From the NCBI GenBank assembly GCA_965197385.1, contig CBDANA010000006.1, positions 186,001-250,000 of the forward strand: DNA of 64,000 nt. Reading direction: 5' to 3'. The notes below the pieces were generated by a model. The model did not search any database, had not been told where the DNA came from, and saw only the letters and a program-made list of their open reading frames with translations. Both the position numbers and the translations under genes were made by a program. This DNA is from G963667915 sp965197385. Lineage in GTDB: Bacteria; Acidobacteriota; Vicinamibacteria; Vicinamibacterales; UBA823. Shown here in pieces: positions 16,589-24,771 of this stretch (position 1 is its first letter; every line of letters begins with the position of its first letter).

Positions 16589-17845
16589 CTAGGCGGCGAT
16601 CGGATCATCCCTCCACACGTGGTTGACGTCGAACGCCGTTTGGTTGTGGACGACGGCGAACGCGTAGTGCAGCAGCTTGGTCATGCAGGCCCCGATCGCT
16701 TGCATGGGGGGCAGGGGCCGCGTGACGCGCTGCGTGAGGCGCTCGTAGTGGGCTCTCAGGCGCCGGGTATGGCGGAGGGACGACAGCGTGGCCATGTAGA
16801 CCACGGCGCGCAGCTGCGCCCGGCCGCGCTTGCTGATCGGTGTGCGGCCCGCGTGCTGGCCGCTTTCCCGTCTCGACGGCTGCAGGCCGGCGAGCTTCAC
16901 TAACTGCCGGCCGTGCCGGAATCGGTGAAAGGGGCCGATCTCGGCGAGTAGCCCGGCGATCGTGACCCACCCGATCCCCGGCAACGGCGCGAGATACGTC
17001 GGCTCCTCAAACCCCTCGAGGTCGGTCTGGAGCTCGCCCGCGACGCGATCGAGTTGGTCGCCGACGAAGTCGAGACGCTCGACCAGCCGAGTCACTTCAC
17101 GCATGGCGGCCTCATGCCCATGGAGCGCCGCCACCGTCCTCCCGGCCTTCTCCCAGACTTGCTCAATCTTGAAGCGCCACATCCGCCGTCCCCGCCGGTG
17201 CTCTTGCACGACTCGGATGAAGGCCGGCTTCGTCAGCATCGCGATGTCCTGCGGGGGCAAGCCCGCCCGCAGCACCGCGAGGCACCCAGGCGCCGTGACG
17301 GTTTTCCACTCGCCGACGATTTCCGGAAACACGCCGTAGAGCTGATGCACGAGCAGGGTCTTGAGGCGGGCGCGCTCGCAGCGTAGACGCTGATACTCGC
17401 CCCAGGCTCGCCGCAGTTGCATGTATCGAGCGGGCAAGAGCTGGCACTTGGTCACGACCCCCGTGCGCAGCAGCTGCGCGATCTGCTCTGCGTCGGTCAG
17501 GTCTCGCTTGTCGCGTCCCATCTGCCGAGCCTCGCGCACCCGGAAGGTCGCGAGCGGATTGACGACGTGATACCGAAGCGCGCGCTGCTCAAAGAATGCA
17601 CCAACCGCCTCCCACACGTGTCCGGTGGCCTCGAACGCGAAGTGCACCGTACCTCGTCCCCGGCCGACTCGACGGGCCGAGCAGCGCTCCACGAGCTCGC
17701 GCAGCCCCTCTTGAGAATGCGAAACCTTGAAGCTCGTGAGGCGGTGTCCCTGCCCATCGAGGACGACCACCTGGTGCTGACGGGTCGCCAGATCGATGCC
17801 CACGAAGATGTCGTCCAACGTGTGGTGCCTCTCATCCTGTCTCAT
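16589..17845 (-). CDS. IS110-family transposase (DEDD, RuvC-like)
   Basis: A 418-residue intact protein. The N-terminal DEDD_Tnp_IS110 domain has FVGIDLATRQHQVVVLDGQG (first Asp), FAFEATGHVWEAV (Glu) and GRDKRDLTDAEQIAQLLRTG (Asp pair). The C-terminal transposase_20 domain has YLAPLPGIGWVTIAGLLAEIGPF and KLAGLQPSRRESGQHAGRTPISKRGRAQLRAVVYMA with the conserved serine region. These recombinases work with a guide (bridge/seek) RNA. The start is the ATG at 17843-17845; the upstream frame belongs to the host IS. A 3' fragment of an almost identical copy lies at 35288-35662. Confidence 0.93.
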   Translation of the reverse strand: MRQDERHHTLDDIFVGIDLATRQHQVVVLDGQGHRLTSFKVSHSQEGLRELVERCSARRVGRGRGTVHFAFEATGHVWEAVGAFFEQRALRYHVVNPLATFRVREARQMGRDKRDLTDAEQIAQLLRTGVVTKCQLLPARYMQLRRAWGEYQRLRCERARLKTLLVHQLYGVFPEIVGEWKTVTAPGCLAVLRAGLPPQDIAMLTKPAFIRVVQEHRRGRRMWRFKIEQVWEKAGRTVAALHGHEAAMREVTRLVERLDFVGDQLDRVAGELQTDLEGFEEPTYLAPLPGIGWVTIAGLLAEIGPFHRFRHGRQLVKLAGLQPSRRESGQHAGRTPISKRGRAQLRAVVYMATLSSLRHTRRLRAHYERLTQRVTRPLPPMQAIGACMTKLLHYAFAVVHNQTAFDVNHVWRDDPIAA

Positions 17846-18275
17846 GCTGGCCTCCCTGCTTTGTCGTGATTGCACGGAGACTATGCAGAGATGGGGTGAG
17901 GGCGCCCTTCCTGTCATCTCCATATCTTGGACAACGGCCCGGAGTTTACGGCCACGCGCATCCGGCTGTGGCTGGACGCCCTGCAGGTGCAGACGCTGTT
18001 CATCGAGCCGGGGAGCCCATGGGAGAATGGGTACGTCGAATCGTTTAACGGCCAGTTCCGCGACGAACTCCTGGACCGTGAGATCTTCTATCCCCTGACG
18101 GAAGCCAGGATCTTGATCGAGCGATGGCGGCGGCAGGACAACACGGTGCGGCCGCACCGTGCGCTGGGCTACCGCCCACCGGCCCCGGACGCGGTCATGC
18201 CGGCAGCGCTTGGGGGAGCTCAGAAATGAGTCCAGCTCTCTCATAAGCAGTGGCACAACCCTGGGGGGCAGGTCA

Positions 18276-18804
18276 GTGTACAGCTCCAGCCAGCTCGTCC
18301 CGGCCCACGCATCGGACACGGCGGTGGTCTGGGTGTGCACCAGATTGGCCAGCTCGATCTGCATGGCCGGCACAATGTCGGCCAGAAAAAACGAGTGGAG
18401 CCAGTTGCCGCCGCCGGCAATCATCCCGGGGAACGTGAAACCGACGCCGGGGATCGGCGTGGCGTAAAACTGCAACATGACCCACGGGATCCACAGGCCG
18501 ATCACCAGCTCGATCATCGTCCACATGGAGAACGTGCCGGACATGGCGATCTTCACGCCGGTCCAGACGACGACGATCGCTGCGAGTCCGCGCCACAGGG
18601 TGTTGCCAGCGTTCAAGATGACCGGCCCGTTGGTGGTCATAATGTCGTCCATGACCTGATCCAAATACCCTTTGAAGTCGTTTTGATTTTCGGGGGGATG
18701 TTGGTCGGGACGGAGGGATCGATCTGCTGCTGCGCCAGGGCGGGCGCGGCGCACAAGAGCAGCGCGGCCAGGGCGAAGCCCGCCGCGCGGATGAGCGGGC
18801 GCAT
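18276..18804 (-). pseudogene. TrbL/VirB6-like conjugation membrane protein, truncated
   Basis: The ATG at 18802-18804 starts a signal peptide (RAAGFALAALLLCAAPALAQ). A run of Cs near 18695 then shifts the frame; the rest reads on in the second frame as DQVMDDIMTTNG and hydrophobic segments LWRGLAAIVVVWTGVKIAM, MWTMIELVIGLWIPWVMLQFY and FFLADIVPAMQIELANLV. This layout fits the TrbL/VirB6 polytopic subunit of type IV secretion. The gene is cut at its 3' end by the right end of the IS3 element. It lies directly behind a TrbJ-like remnant in the usual trb order. Family call by eye. Confidence 0.65.
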
Positions 18805-18907
18805 AGCGCCGCTCCGTGAGGCCGGCGTGCGCCCGTGCAGGGCGCGTACCGCGTGACGATGCTCCGGGCGTTCCCGTTGGTCTCTGGTCACGTGGGTGTC
18901 TCACGCG

Positions 18908-19170
18908 CTAGCGGACGGCAAATAAGAGGTGTTCGCCGCCGTCGCGGTGGGCGTCGATGCCGGCAAGCCGGCGGTCGTAGTCCGCGCGCGCCGCTTCCTG
19001 CGTGGCGAGCCGCGCGGCGTCACGTTCGCGCCGCCGCGCCTCGGCTTCGAGGGCCTGGGCTGTCTCCTGGGTCGCCTGGAAGGCGAGCAGTTGCGCGAGC
19101 GCGGCCGTCACTTCCCCGTTGGTGATGAGGCCGGCCACCTGGGCTTGCTGGAGCGCGGTGCCGGACGCGG
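18908..19170 (-). pseudogene. C-terminal remnant of a TrbJ-like conjugal transfer protein
   Basis: About 85 residues: TALQQAQVAGLITNGEVT, then LLAFQATQETAQALEAEA and a charged Arg/Ala coiled coil, ending GGEHLLFAVR and a stop. Gln/Ala-rich helices followed by an Arg/Glu tail are typical of TrbJ/VirB5-type proteins, and the position upstream of a TrbL-like gene agrees. The 5' part was replaced by an IS1380 fragment. Could also be an unrelated coiled-coil tail. Confidence 0.45.
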
Positions 19171-19673
19171 TTGTCGTGCCATCGTTTCCGGGCGAACGAA
19201 GTGCGCCTTCAACTGAGCGTCCTGGCCTACAACCTGGGCAATGTGTGGCGCAGACTCGTCCTGCCGCCACGGATCAAGCGCTGGTCGCTGACAAGTCTCC
19301 AGCAGCGGCTGGTAAAAACTGGGGGCCGGCTGGTGAAGCATGCGCGGTACTACTGGCTCCTGCTGGCGGAAGGGCATCTGAACCGGCGGCTCTTCGGCGA
19401 GATGCTGCGGAGGATCTGGGCGCTGCCGGTGCCGGCAGGCTGACGCGCGGCCAAGTGCAACGAAGGCTGGCGACGAAAGGGCACAAGTGTGGAGCGGTGT
19501 CTGAGAAATGCCCTGAAAGCAGCGGCTCCGGTCGGTTCCACGTCAGCGTGGGCTGAGGTGACGGCCTCTGGAGCTGGACGATTGTGCGCCGAACAGAATT
19601 TCGCGCGCTCGGTGGCTCTCGGGTGTATAAAGGTGCTATCTAGGGTAAGCAAATCGGAAATCCCGGTTGAAAG
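19171..19673 (+). mobile_element. IS1380-family right-end fragment with transposase C-terminus
   Basis: 19171-19443 encodes the last 90 residues of an IS1380-type DDE transposase (FRANEVRLQLSVLAYNLGN, then RWSLTSLQQRLVKTGGRLVKHARYYWLLLAE). About 230 bp of terminal non-coding DNA follows, similar to 24538-24738, including CTGGAGCTGGACGATTGTGC and a TGTATAA box near the end. The left part is absent. The right end lies about 50 bp before the phosphotransferase gene. Confidence 0.8.
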
Positions 19674-19724
19674 GTGTGGCCGCCGCAGGTGAGCCACAGT
19701 CCGTTAGCCTGCAGATCACATCCG

Positions 19725-20606
19725 ATGGATCTGGAACCTGAGCTGATTGATGAGATGTTCGCAAGGCACGGCGTGTCAGGGCCATGGGCCGCCCTGCCGT
19801 CGACGGGACTGGCCAATCGTATCTTTGCGACCAGGGACGTCGTGCTCCGCGTGGCGACCGACCATCCCGACGGCGTGGTGGACGCACGGACGGAGTCCGT
19901 CGCCGCGCCAGTTGCTCGCGCGGCAGGCATTCTGACGCCGCGCTTGATCGCATTCGATGACACACGAACACTGGTGGACCGGCCCTTCTCCCTATGGGAA
20001 CGCGTACACGGAGAAACCCTTGGCTTGGCGAACCTGTCGCGCCGTCAGATAGCAGAGGTGTGGCGACGTGTCGGTCGCGAGCTGGCCGGGCTCCACCTCC
20101 GGGTCCGAGAGTGTGCCGATCCTGACGGGCACCTCGACGAGCCTGGACGTGACCAAGACTTTGATGCGGTGTTGAAGCGGCTGATTGACGCGCAGAAGGT
20201 CGACATCGACACGGCCAGGCGGGTCGAACGGTTGACCGAGGAACTTCACCCGTACATCGCCGAAGGTATCGAGACACGATTCATCCATAACGACATCCAC
20301 CCGATGAACATCATGTGCTCGGCCGACGGCGAGCTGCTGGCCATTCTCGATTGGGGCGACGCAGGCTGGGGCGATCCAACGCTCGACTTCGCAGCGATGC
20401 CGTTCGATGCGATTCGGGCTGCCCTGGAGGGGTACGAAGCACAAGCGCCCGGAGCGTTGGGCGCACTCCCTGAAGCGCGCGTCGCCTGGAACAGGCTGCT
20501 CGACGCCGTGGATGATCTCTGGGACAGTCCCATGCGGCCGTTGGATTTGGACGCGTTTCATCGGTTTGTGCGACCGGGAATGCGCCGATCTCAACGAGCG
20601 GGCTAA
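19725..20606 (+). CDS. aminoglycoside/choline kinase-like phosphotransferase (APH family)
   Basis: A 293-residue protein. The start is the ATG at 19725; an upstream in-frame ATG lies in IS-derived sequence. The kinase-like APH fold is clear: FIHNDIHPMNIM is the catalytic loop (HxDxxxxN) near residue 190, and LAILDWGDAGWGDPTLDFA is the metal-binding Asp motif. The N-lobe GLANRIFATRDVVLRVATDH resembles the nucleotide-binding strands. The substrate may be an aminoglycoside, homoserine, choline or another small molecule. It lies directly downstream of an outward-facing IS1380 end, as in one-ended mobilisation of resistance genes by ISEcp1-like elements. Confidence 0.85.
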   Translation: MDLEPELIDEMFARHGVSGPWAALPSTGLANRIFATRDVVLRVATDHPDGVVDARTESVAAPVARAAGILTPRLIAFDDTRTLVDRPFSLWERVHGETLGLANLSRRQIAEVWRRVGRELAGLHLRVRECADPDGHLDEPGRDQDFDAVLKRLIDAQKVDIDTARRVERLTEELHPYIAEGIETRFIHNDIHPMNIMCSADGELLAILDWGDAGWGDPTLDFAAMPFDAIRAALEGYEAQAPGALGALPEARVAWNRLLDAVDDLWDSPMRPLDLDAFHRFVRPGMRRSQRAG

Positions 20607-20659
20607 CATGCGAATGGAGCCGACGCGAGAACCTCCCTCGATAAAGTAGATGTACATTT

Positions 20660-21031
20660 GTAGAGTTGCCGCCACGAGAGCTGCAGCGGAGTCTTAAGCG
20701 TGAAGGTCCGATACGTGAGCCAGAAGTACAAATCCAACCCGAGCGGCGACCGCTTGAGGGCGCGCAGAGTGTGCAGGTCGAGCGGGATCGGGTGCGCGAT
20801 GATCTCTTGAAAGAATCGCTCGCCAAGCTGGATCGTGCTGTCCCACAACACGGGCGCCTCCGGTCGTTTCGTGTTCCACCAAAATTCGGCGCGCTCCGCG
20901 ACGAACGAACTCACCACGACCTTGTGATCATCTGCCGCGGAGACGAGCTGCACCGAGGACGTAAAGAGTCGATCCATCTGATTTTTCAGGCGGGCGCGCT
21001 CGCCGTGGCGTCCGCCGCTGCGATCCTCCAT
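20660..21031 (-). pseudogene. plasmid replication initiator RepA fragment
   Basis: About 120 residues: GERARLKNQMDRLFTSSVQLV, FVAERAEFWWNTKRPEAPVLWDSTIQLGERFFQEIIAHPIPLDLHTLRALKRSPLGLDLYFWLTYRTF and LSWRQLYK. This is the conserved middle and late part of the plasmid-encoded RepA family of broad-host-range-type plasmids. Both the N-terminal part and the last part are missing; at the 3' side the phosphotransferase segment begins. It is evidence of a plasmid or integrative element that was once here. Confidence 0.8.
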
Positions 21032-21992
21032 GCCGATTCAGAGCCTTCTGTGTCTTTCCGACGATACCTTTAATCATCAACTGGGCAAACTCGCTAGTGG
21101 CCTCCACTTCAACCATTCGGGGTTGAAAGAGCGCAGCGCTCGGAGCGAGAAAAGCTTCCAAATGGCCAATCCGACTTAGGGAGAGCGAGAGGTCCTCATC
21201 CCGTTTCCTCGCCTGTTTGGCGAGGTGGAGAATTTCGGCACGTCCCGTCTGTTCGGGAAGCTCGGTATCCGATTCCAGGAGCCGCCGAAACCGTTCCTGT
21301 CGACCCGGTTCTGCACCGTAGACCTCTTGCCCATCTCGCAGATGGGAACCGTAAAACTCGAGCTCATCGGAACTGAACCGTGGATCGAGAACCTGGGCGA
21401 GCGCGGAGAAGAGAGCGTCCCGGCCTCTTGTGCGAAGCCTGCCCCCTCGGGCGAGGAGCTTCCTGAGCTTGGTCGCCGAACCATTCAGTTTGTCGATGTA
21501 GTTGCGCTCAATGAATTCGCGGGCAGCTGGGGTTACATCGAGCGGACCGTCTGGGAGCAAGCCGGACGTTCGAGCGGGAACCGAGTACAAACCCCAGAGG
21601 CCATAGACCTTCTGGTCTGACAGGATCATGCCCCGGCGGTCGGCGGCAATGACGACGTTTCCGCTCTGTTCATCGACGAAACGCTTCACCCGCTCGATGC
21701 CACGGACCTCTCCCTCGACACCATGTGCGACATACCGCACGTAGGCCCCAACCTGCTCCATGCGGAGGAAGATGTCGAGCGCATCTTCCCGAGCGGCCAT
21801 CTCTCGGTCCACGAGATCAGCCGCGAAGTGTCGACCTAGGAGGAGAACCGTGAAGCCGCGGACCGAAGTGCTCTGTGTGGTGAGGTTCGTGACGACACGT
21901 CGACCGAACGCCGACCAGATAGGCTGGACGCCCAGAGGGTCACGTGAGCCCTTGATCTTGGCGTTCGGGTCTTCAAGGGTTAAAAAGGGCAC
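20928..21992 (-). CDS. conserved protein of unknown function, chimeric C-terminus
   Basis: 354 residues from a GTG at 21990-21992. I do not recognise the family. It begins MPFLTLEDPNAKIKG and has RVVTNLTTQSTSVRGFTVLLLGR, an acidic helical region, then ILSDQKVYGLWGLYSVPARTSGLLPDGPL, ending in a helix-rich part (LARGGRLRTRGRDALFSALAQV). No signal peptide, TM segment or catalytic motif stands out. The last roughly 60 residues run across a junction into DNA that encodes RepA in another frame, so the natural C-terminus is probably lost. Its place in plasmid-like debris suggests an accessory, possibly defence-related role, which is speculative. Confidence 0.5.
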   Translation of the reverse strand: MPFLTLEDPNAKIKGSRDPLGVQPIWSAFGRRVVTNLTTQSTSVRGFTVLLLGRHFAADLVDREMAAREDALDIFLRMEQVGAYVRYVAHGVEGEVRGIERVKRFVDEQSGNVVIAADRRGMILSDQKVYGLWGLYSVPARTSGLLPDGPLDVTPAAREFIERNYIDKLNGSATKLRKLLARGGRLRTRGRDALFSALAQVLDPRFSSDELEFYGSHLRDGQEVYGAEPGRQERFRRLLESDTELPEQTGRAEILHLAKQARKRDEDLSLSLSRIGHLEAFLAPSAALFQPRMVEVEATSEFAQLMIKGIVGKTQKALNRHGGSQRRTPRRARPPEKSDGSTLYVLGAARLRGR

Positions 21993-22222
21993 GGTGTGAA
22001 GAAGCTACACGAAATCGAGCGTGTCCTCAATGTAAGGAGGGCGAGCAGTCAACTTGCTGGCCCGGAAAATTCACGACCGGCCGATTTCTGGATAAACAGA
22101 AACACCGCCGCGTGGTACGACACGATCGCATTCTAGCGTGTGCAGCGTCAACGATGCGTGCCGGTGGGCGTCGACGGCGCGGTTCAGAGGACGAGAGCCC
22201 CGGCGGGACGTATCATGTCTCC
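21993..22222. other. intergenic region between divergent genes
   Basis: This holds the promoters of the chimeric gene (minus) and the small membrane protein (plus). No strong operator or RNA structure is visible. Confidence 0.4.
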
Positions 22223-22597
22223 ATGACCAGCTTCCGGATGTTGGTGACGGTGCTCGCGGTGATGCACGCGCTCTTTGCCGGCTTCACGGCCCTGGTGGGC
22301 GCATTCGCGAACGGTGGAGACGTCTGGCAACGGCTGCTGGTGGTCCTGCTGCATCCGCTTGGCGCCGCGGGCGTGCTGGTGCTCGTGTTGCGGCCTCGCC
22401 TCGCCACGACGACGATCCTCGCCCTCGTGGCACTCCTGACAGCGAACGTGGTCGCCGACCTGGGCCTTGCGCGGCTGATGGCCGCGGGCCGCGTGCGGGG
22501 CGATTGGGAGCTGGCGCTGGCCTTCTCAGTGGTTCCGGTCATCGGAGTGGTCTACGCGCTGGCGCTGCTACGCACGGCCCGCGGAACGGCCGGGTAA
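22223..22597 (+). CDS. small integral membrane protein, unknown
   Basis: A 124-residue protein with four hydrophobic helices (MLVTVLAVMHALFAGFTALVGAF; LLVVLLHPLGAAGVLVLVLRP; TTTILALVALLTANVVADLG; LALAFSVVPVIGVVYALALL). The ATG at 22223 is taken because the extension from 22112 is Arg-rich and not protein-like. No domain is recognised; it resembles small four-TM inner-membrane proteins found next to many unrelated genes. Confidence 0.6.
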   Translation: MTSFRMLVTVLAVMHALFAGFTALVGAFANGGDVWQRLLVVLLHPLGAAGVLVLVLRPRLATTTILALVALLTANVVADLGLARLMAAGRVRGDWELALAFSVVPVIGVVYALALLRTARGTAG

Positions 22598-22684
22598 GGC
22601 GCCGTCCGAAACTAGAGACGCGCTGGAGCCATGGGCGCCAGCCGTGCTCAATAGTCCAGGGCGCCGGACCGCTCCTGCGCCGCG

Positions 22685-22850
22685 TCAGCGGCGCGGCGAA
22701 TCGCCGGTTCCGCGCTGTCCGTTCAGATAGGCCGCCCACTCGTTCATCAGCTGCCGCCGGCGCGCGAAGAGGTCAGAGCGGGCATAGCCCGCTTCGACCT
22801 TGTCCCGGACCACGTGCGCCAGAGCCGCCTCGACCACGCGATGTTGTCGG
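22685..22850 (-). pseudogene. C-terminal remnant of a tyrosine integrase
   Basis: About 47 residues reading ALAHVVRDKVEAGYARSD, then RRRQLMNEWAAYLNG and a stop. This is the conserved tail of P4-type phage/island integrases (CLAHxxG..vExAYxRxd...RRxLMxxWaxyc). The rest of the gene is absent. Confidence 0.7.
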
Positions 22851-22990
22851 CCACCGCGGCAAGCGCCAAGGGCACGATCCTGGACGAGACCTCGCCGGAG
22901 ATCACACTCGTGAAGGTGACATCGACTGCGGCGGTGGGTGACACCTACAGGATTGGCGAGCACATCGAGATCACGGTGACCTTTGACTAG
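22842..22990 (+). pseudogene. fragment of a surface-protein repeat (SwmB/Calx-beta-like)
   Basis: An open stretch ends GDTYRIGEHIEITVTFD and stop. The GDTYxxGExIExTVTFD signature is common in cadherin-like repeats of large secreted proteins. Only about 48 residues are present and they overlap the integrase remnant on the other strand, so this is weak. Confidence 0.35.
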
Positions 22991-23176
22991 GTGGTGACGG
23001 TCACCGGTGTCAAGACCGAAGTGAAGTGTCTGCAGATCGCCGAAGTGAGATGTCCCCTGTTCACCGGTTACCGTGTCCAGTCATCGAGGATGAAGCGCTT
23101 GTGGGAATGTGGGCATCTCGCGGTGCGAGATGTCCAAGGTCCGCAGGACCGGCATTTCCACAGCGCCGTCGGTTGC

Positions 23177-23388
23177 TCATGCTGACGCCTCGGCGTCCGC
23201 CCGATAGCCATCCAACAGGCTTGGTCGCCGGGGCGGCCGGGGCGGCGACGCCCCACTCCGCTTCAACGCCCGCTGCACCGTCTTCGGGTGGACGCCCAAG
23301 GTCTCGGCGATGTCTCGGCGATGTCTCGTTGATAGACACCGCGTTTCGTCAATGCTTGAATCACCATGAAGTCCTCCTTCGCCAGCAT
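23177..23388 (-). pseudogene. IS21-family IstA N-terminal fragment with an 11-bp duplication
   Basis: The frame starts MLAKEDFMVIQALTKRGVYQ with RDIAE, then should read TLGVHPKTVQRALKRSGASP; the bases GAGACATCGCC are present twice in tandem (near 23309-23330), which breaks the frame. The helix-turn-helix then continues in the second frame to a stop at 23177. The rest of istA and istB are missing. Confidence 0.7.
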
Positions 23389-23484
23389 CCGTCCCTCCTC
23401 GAGCTTCCACACTCTGTGACGGGACATTCTTGCTGGCGGTTGGGGGACTTCTCAGATCGGTGTTTTGCGGACTTCTACCATCGT

Positions 23485-24220
23485 TCCTGACAACGTGGTC
23501 ATGGTCGGCTCCACCTATCACTCAGGGACGTCTGGAGCCTGAGCCTGTTCATCGCGGTTGGGGTCCTCGGGCGGCCGCTTTGTCGAGATCACGTTCGACG
23601 AATGGCCTTTCTACCGTGAGCATCTCGGGCTGATTCCCGCCTACTGGCTCGGGGGGATGGCAACCCACGGACTCATGTTCGGTGGCGCGGTCGGCGCGGG
23701 CCTCTTTGCCCTGCTGTACCGGAAGCCGTTCCTGCTCCTGGCCGACACCCTCGTCATTCCGGCGGCGTTGCTCATGGGGATCGGGCGACTCGGGAACTTC
23801 ATCGACGGCCAAATCGTCGGGGCCGTGACAGAGGTGTGGTGGGCGGTCCAGTTTCCTGATGCGGACGGGTTTCGCCACCCGGTGGTGCTGTACGACGGGG
23901 CGAAGAACCTGCTGCTCATGGCGTACCTGATGTGGGTCAGGCGAGCGAACAGGACGCCTGGTGCGACCGCAACCCGCTTCGTGTTCTGGTACGCGTTCCC
24001 TCGCTTCTTCATCGACCTCTTCAGAGACTATCCAACCCACCGGCTCGCCCTCGGCACGGGGCAGACGCTCAATATCGTGATGGTCCTGCTCGGCGCTGCC
24101 CTGTTGTACCGTTCGCGTCTGCGGAGGTTGGGTCGTCTCAAGAGTGGTCTGGCTGCCCCTCCATCCTCTGGTGGGTTACTCGACGCGACGCCCCTGATCT
24201 CCCAGCGCGTGTGGCCATGA
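23485..24220 (+). pseudogene. lgt: prolipoprotein diacylglyceryl transferase (lgt) remnant
   Basis: The body of Lgt is readable: ATHGLMFGGAVGAGLFALLY, GRLGNFIDGQIVGAVTEVWWAVQFP (the Lgt signature region with GR.GNF.N/DGE/Q), HPVVLYDGAKNLLLMAYLMW and FIDLFRDYPTHRLALGTGQTLNIVMVLLG. Upstream, SLSLFIAVGVLG lies in another frame, so there is a small indel near 23573, and the first helices are missing. Lgt transfers diacylglycerol to prelipoprotein cysteines in the inner membrane. A working copy must exist elsewhere if this strain makes lipoproteins, as others in this window suggest. Confidence 0.75.
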
Positions 24221-24485
24221 GTTCCAAGCCCAGTTTCATTGGCACCTGGCCGACCACGGCATCCGGCACGTCTACATCAAGGCCCGGACGCCACAGCTCA
24301 ACGGCCAGGTGGAGCGGTCACATCGGACCGACAAGCAAGAGTGCTATCAGCTGCTGACGTACACGGGTGCCGTCGATCTCAATGAGAAGCTCGTCGAATG
24401 GGAGAACTTCTACAACGACCAACGCCCGCACGGAGCGTTCCAGGGGAAGACACCCTACGAAACGCTCCGCGAGAAGCTCGGATGA
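24217..24485 (+). pseudogene. IS481-type transposase C-terminal fragment
   Basis: About 89 residues: HLADHGIRHVYIKARTPQLNGQVERSHRTDKQEC, then VEWENFYNDQRPHGAFQGKTPYETL and a stop. This is the last third of an IS481-family DDE integrase, including the final Glu (QVERSH). The N-terminal part is missing; it follows directly on the lgt remnant. Confidence 0.75.
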
Positions 24486-24537
24486 GCTACATTGTCACTG
24501 GCCAGCTAGGTCGTATACATCACACCCGAGGAACTCC

Positions 24538-24738
24538 GACGAAGAAACGGCGTAAGTGTGGACGGTGTCTGAGAAATGCCCTGAAAACAGCGGCTCCAGT
24601 CGGTCGCACGTCAGCGCGGGCTGAGTGACAGTCTCTGGAGCTGGACGATTGTGCGACGAACAGAAATTCGTGCGCGCGGCGGCGGTCGGGTGTATAACGG
24701 TGCCATCCGGGACAGGCAAAATGAAAATCCCGGGTTAA
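24538..24738 (+). mobile_element. IS1380-family right-end remnant (non-coding)
   Basis: It matches 19477-19673 at many positions (GTGTCTGAGAAATGCCCTGA; CTCTGGAGCTGGACGATTGT; GGGTGTATAA), ending at AAATCCCGGGTTAAATGG. No transposase codons remain. It lies about 35 bp before the KamA-family gene, in the same orientation as the copy before the phosphotransferase gene. Confidence 0.75.
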
Positions 24739-24771
24739 ATGGTTGTTCCGTCGCTTGAAGCATCCGGTGGG

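Larger units (their letters stand above)
16361..17928 (-). mobile_element. IS110-family (IS1111-like) insertion element
   Basis: Boundaries come from the host gene: removing 16361-17928 rejoins CGGTC with GGACAACGG, restoring the R-S-D-N-G codons of the IS3 integrase with no duplicated bases. Absence of a target duplication is typical of this family. One intact transposase gene on the minus strand leaves 83 bp before its start and 228 bp after its stop. The long non-coding 3' end points to the IS1111 group, whose guide RNA lies there. Confidence 0.85.
15535..18229 (+). pseudogene. IS3-family transposase (orfA/orfB), frameshifted and interrupted
   Basis: OrfA starts at the ATG at 15535 (MPRKRSSTAQIITKLRQA, HTH_Tnp_1-like, then a leucine-rich coiled coil ALERENTQLKKLV). 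A one-base deletion near 15757 changes frame before the conserved DQALDHAILKEV. OrfB is readable as RYGSRRITGRL..., shifts frame again near 16080, continues with KILTIVEEYSRECLAIVVAR, is broken by the IS110-type insertion at 16361, and ends 17930-18229 with DNGPEFTA...ENGYVESFNGQFRDELLDRE (the last D and E of DDE). The same two frameshifts occur in the copy at 34396, so they predate the duplication. Not functional. Confidence 0.85.
15469..18275 (+). mobile_element. IS3-family element, copy 1, interrupted by an IS110/IS1111-type element
   Basis: The left end TGACCTTGCCCCCTGGAACT and the right end, read inward, TGACCTGCCCCCCAGGG form the terminal repeats. Inside are an orfA-like frame (from 15535) and an orfB-like DDE integrase frame that stops at the codons for HLRS near 16360 and resumes at DNGPEF from 17929. 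The missing middle is the inserted IS110-type element. No matching target duplication is seen at the outer ends (CTCG left, GTGT right), so the flanks have been rearranged; the right flank is a truncated conjugation gene. Confidence 0.85.
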
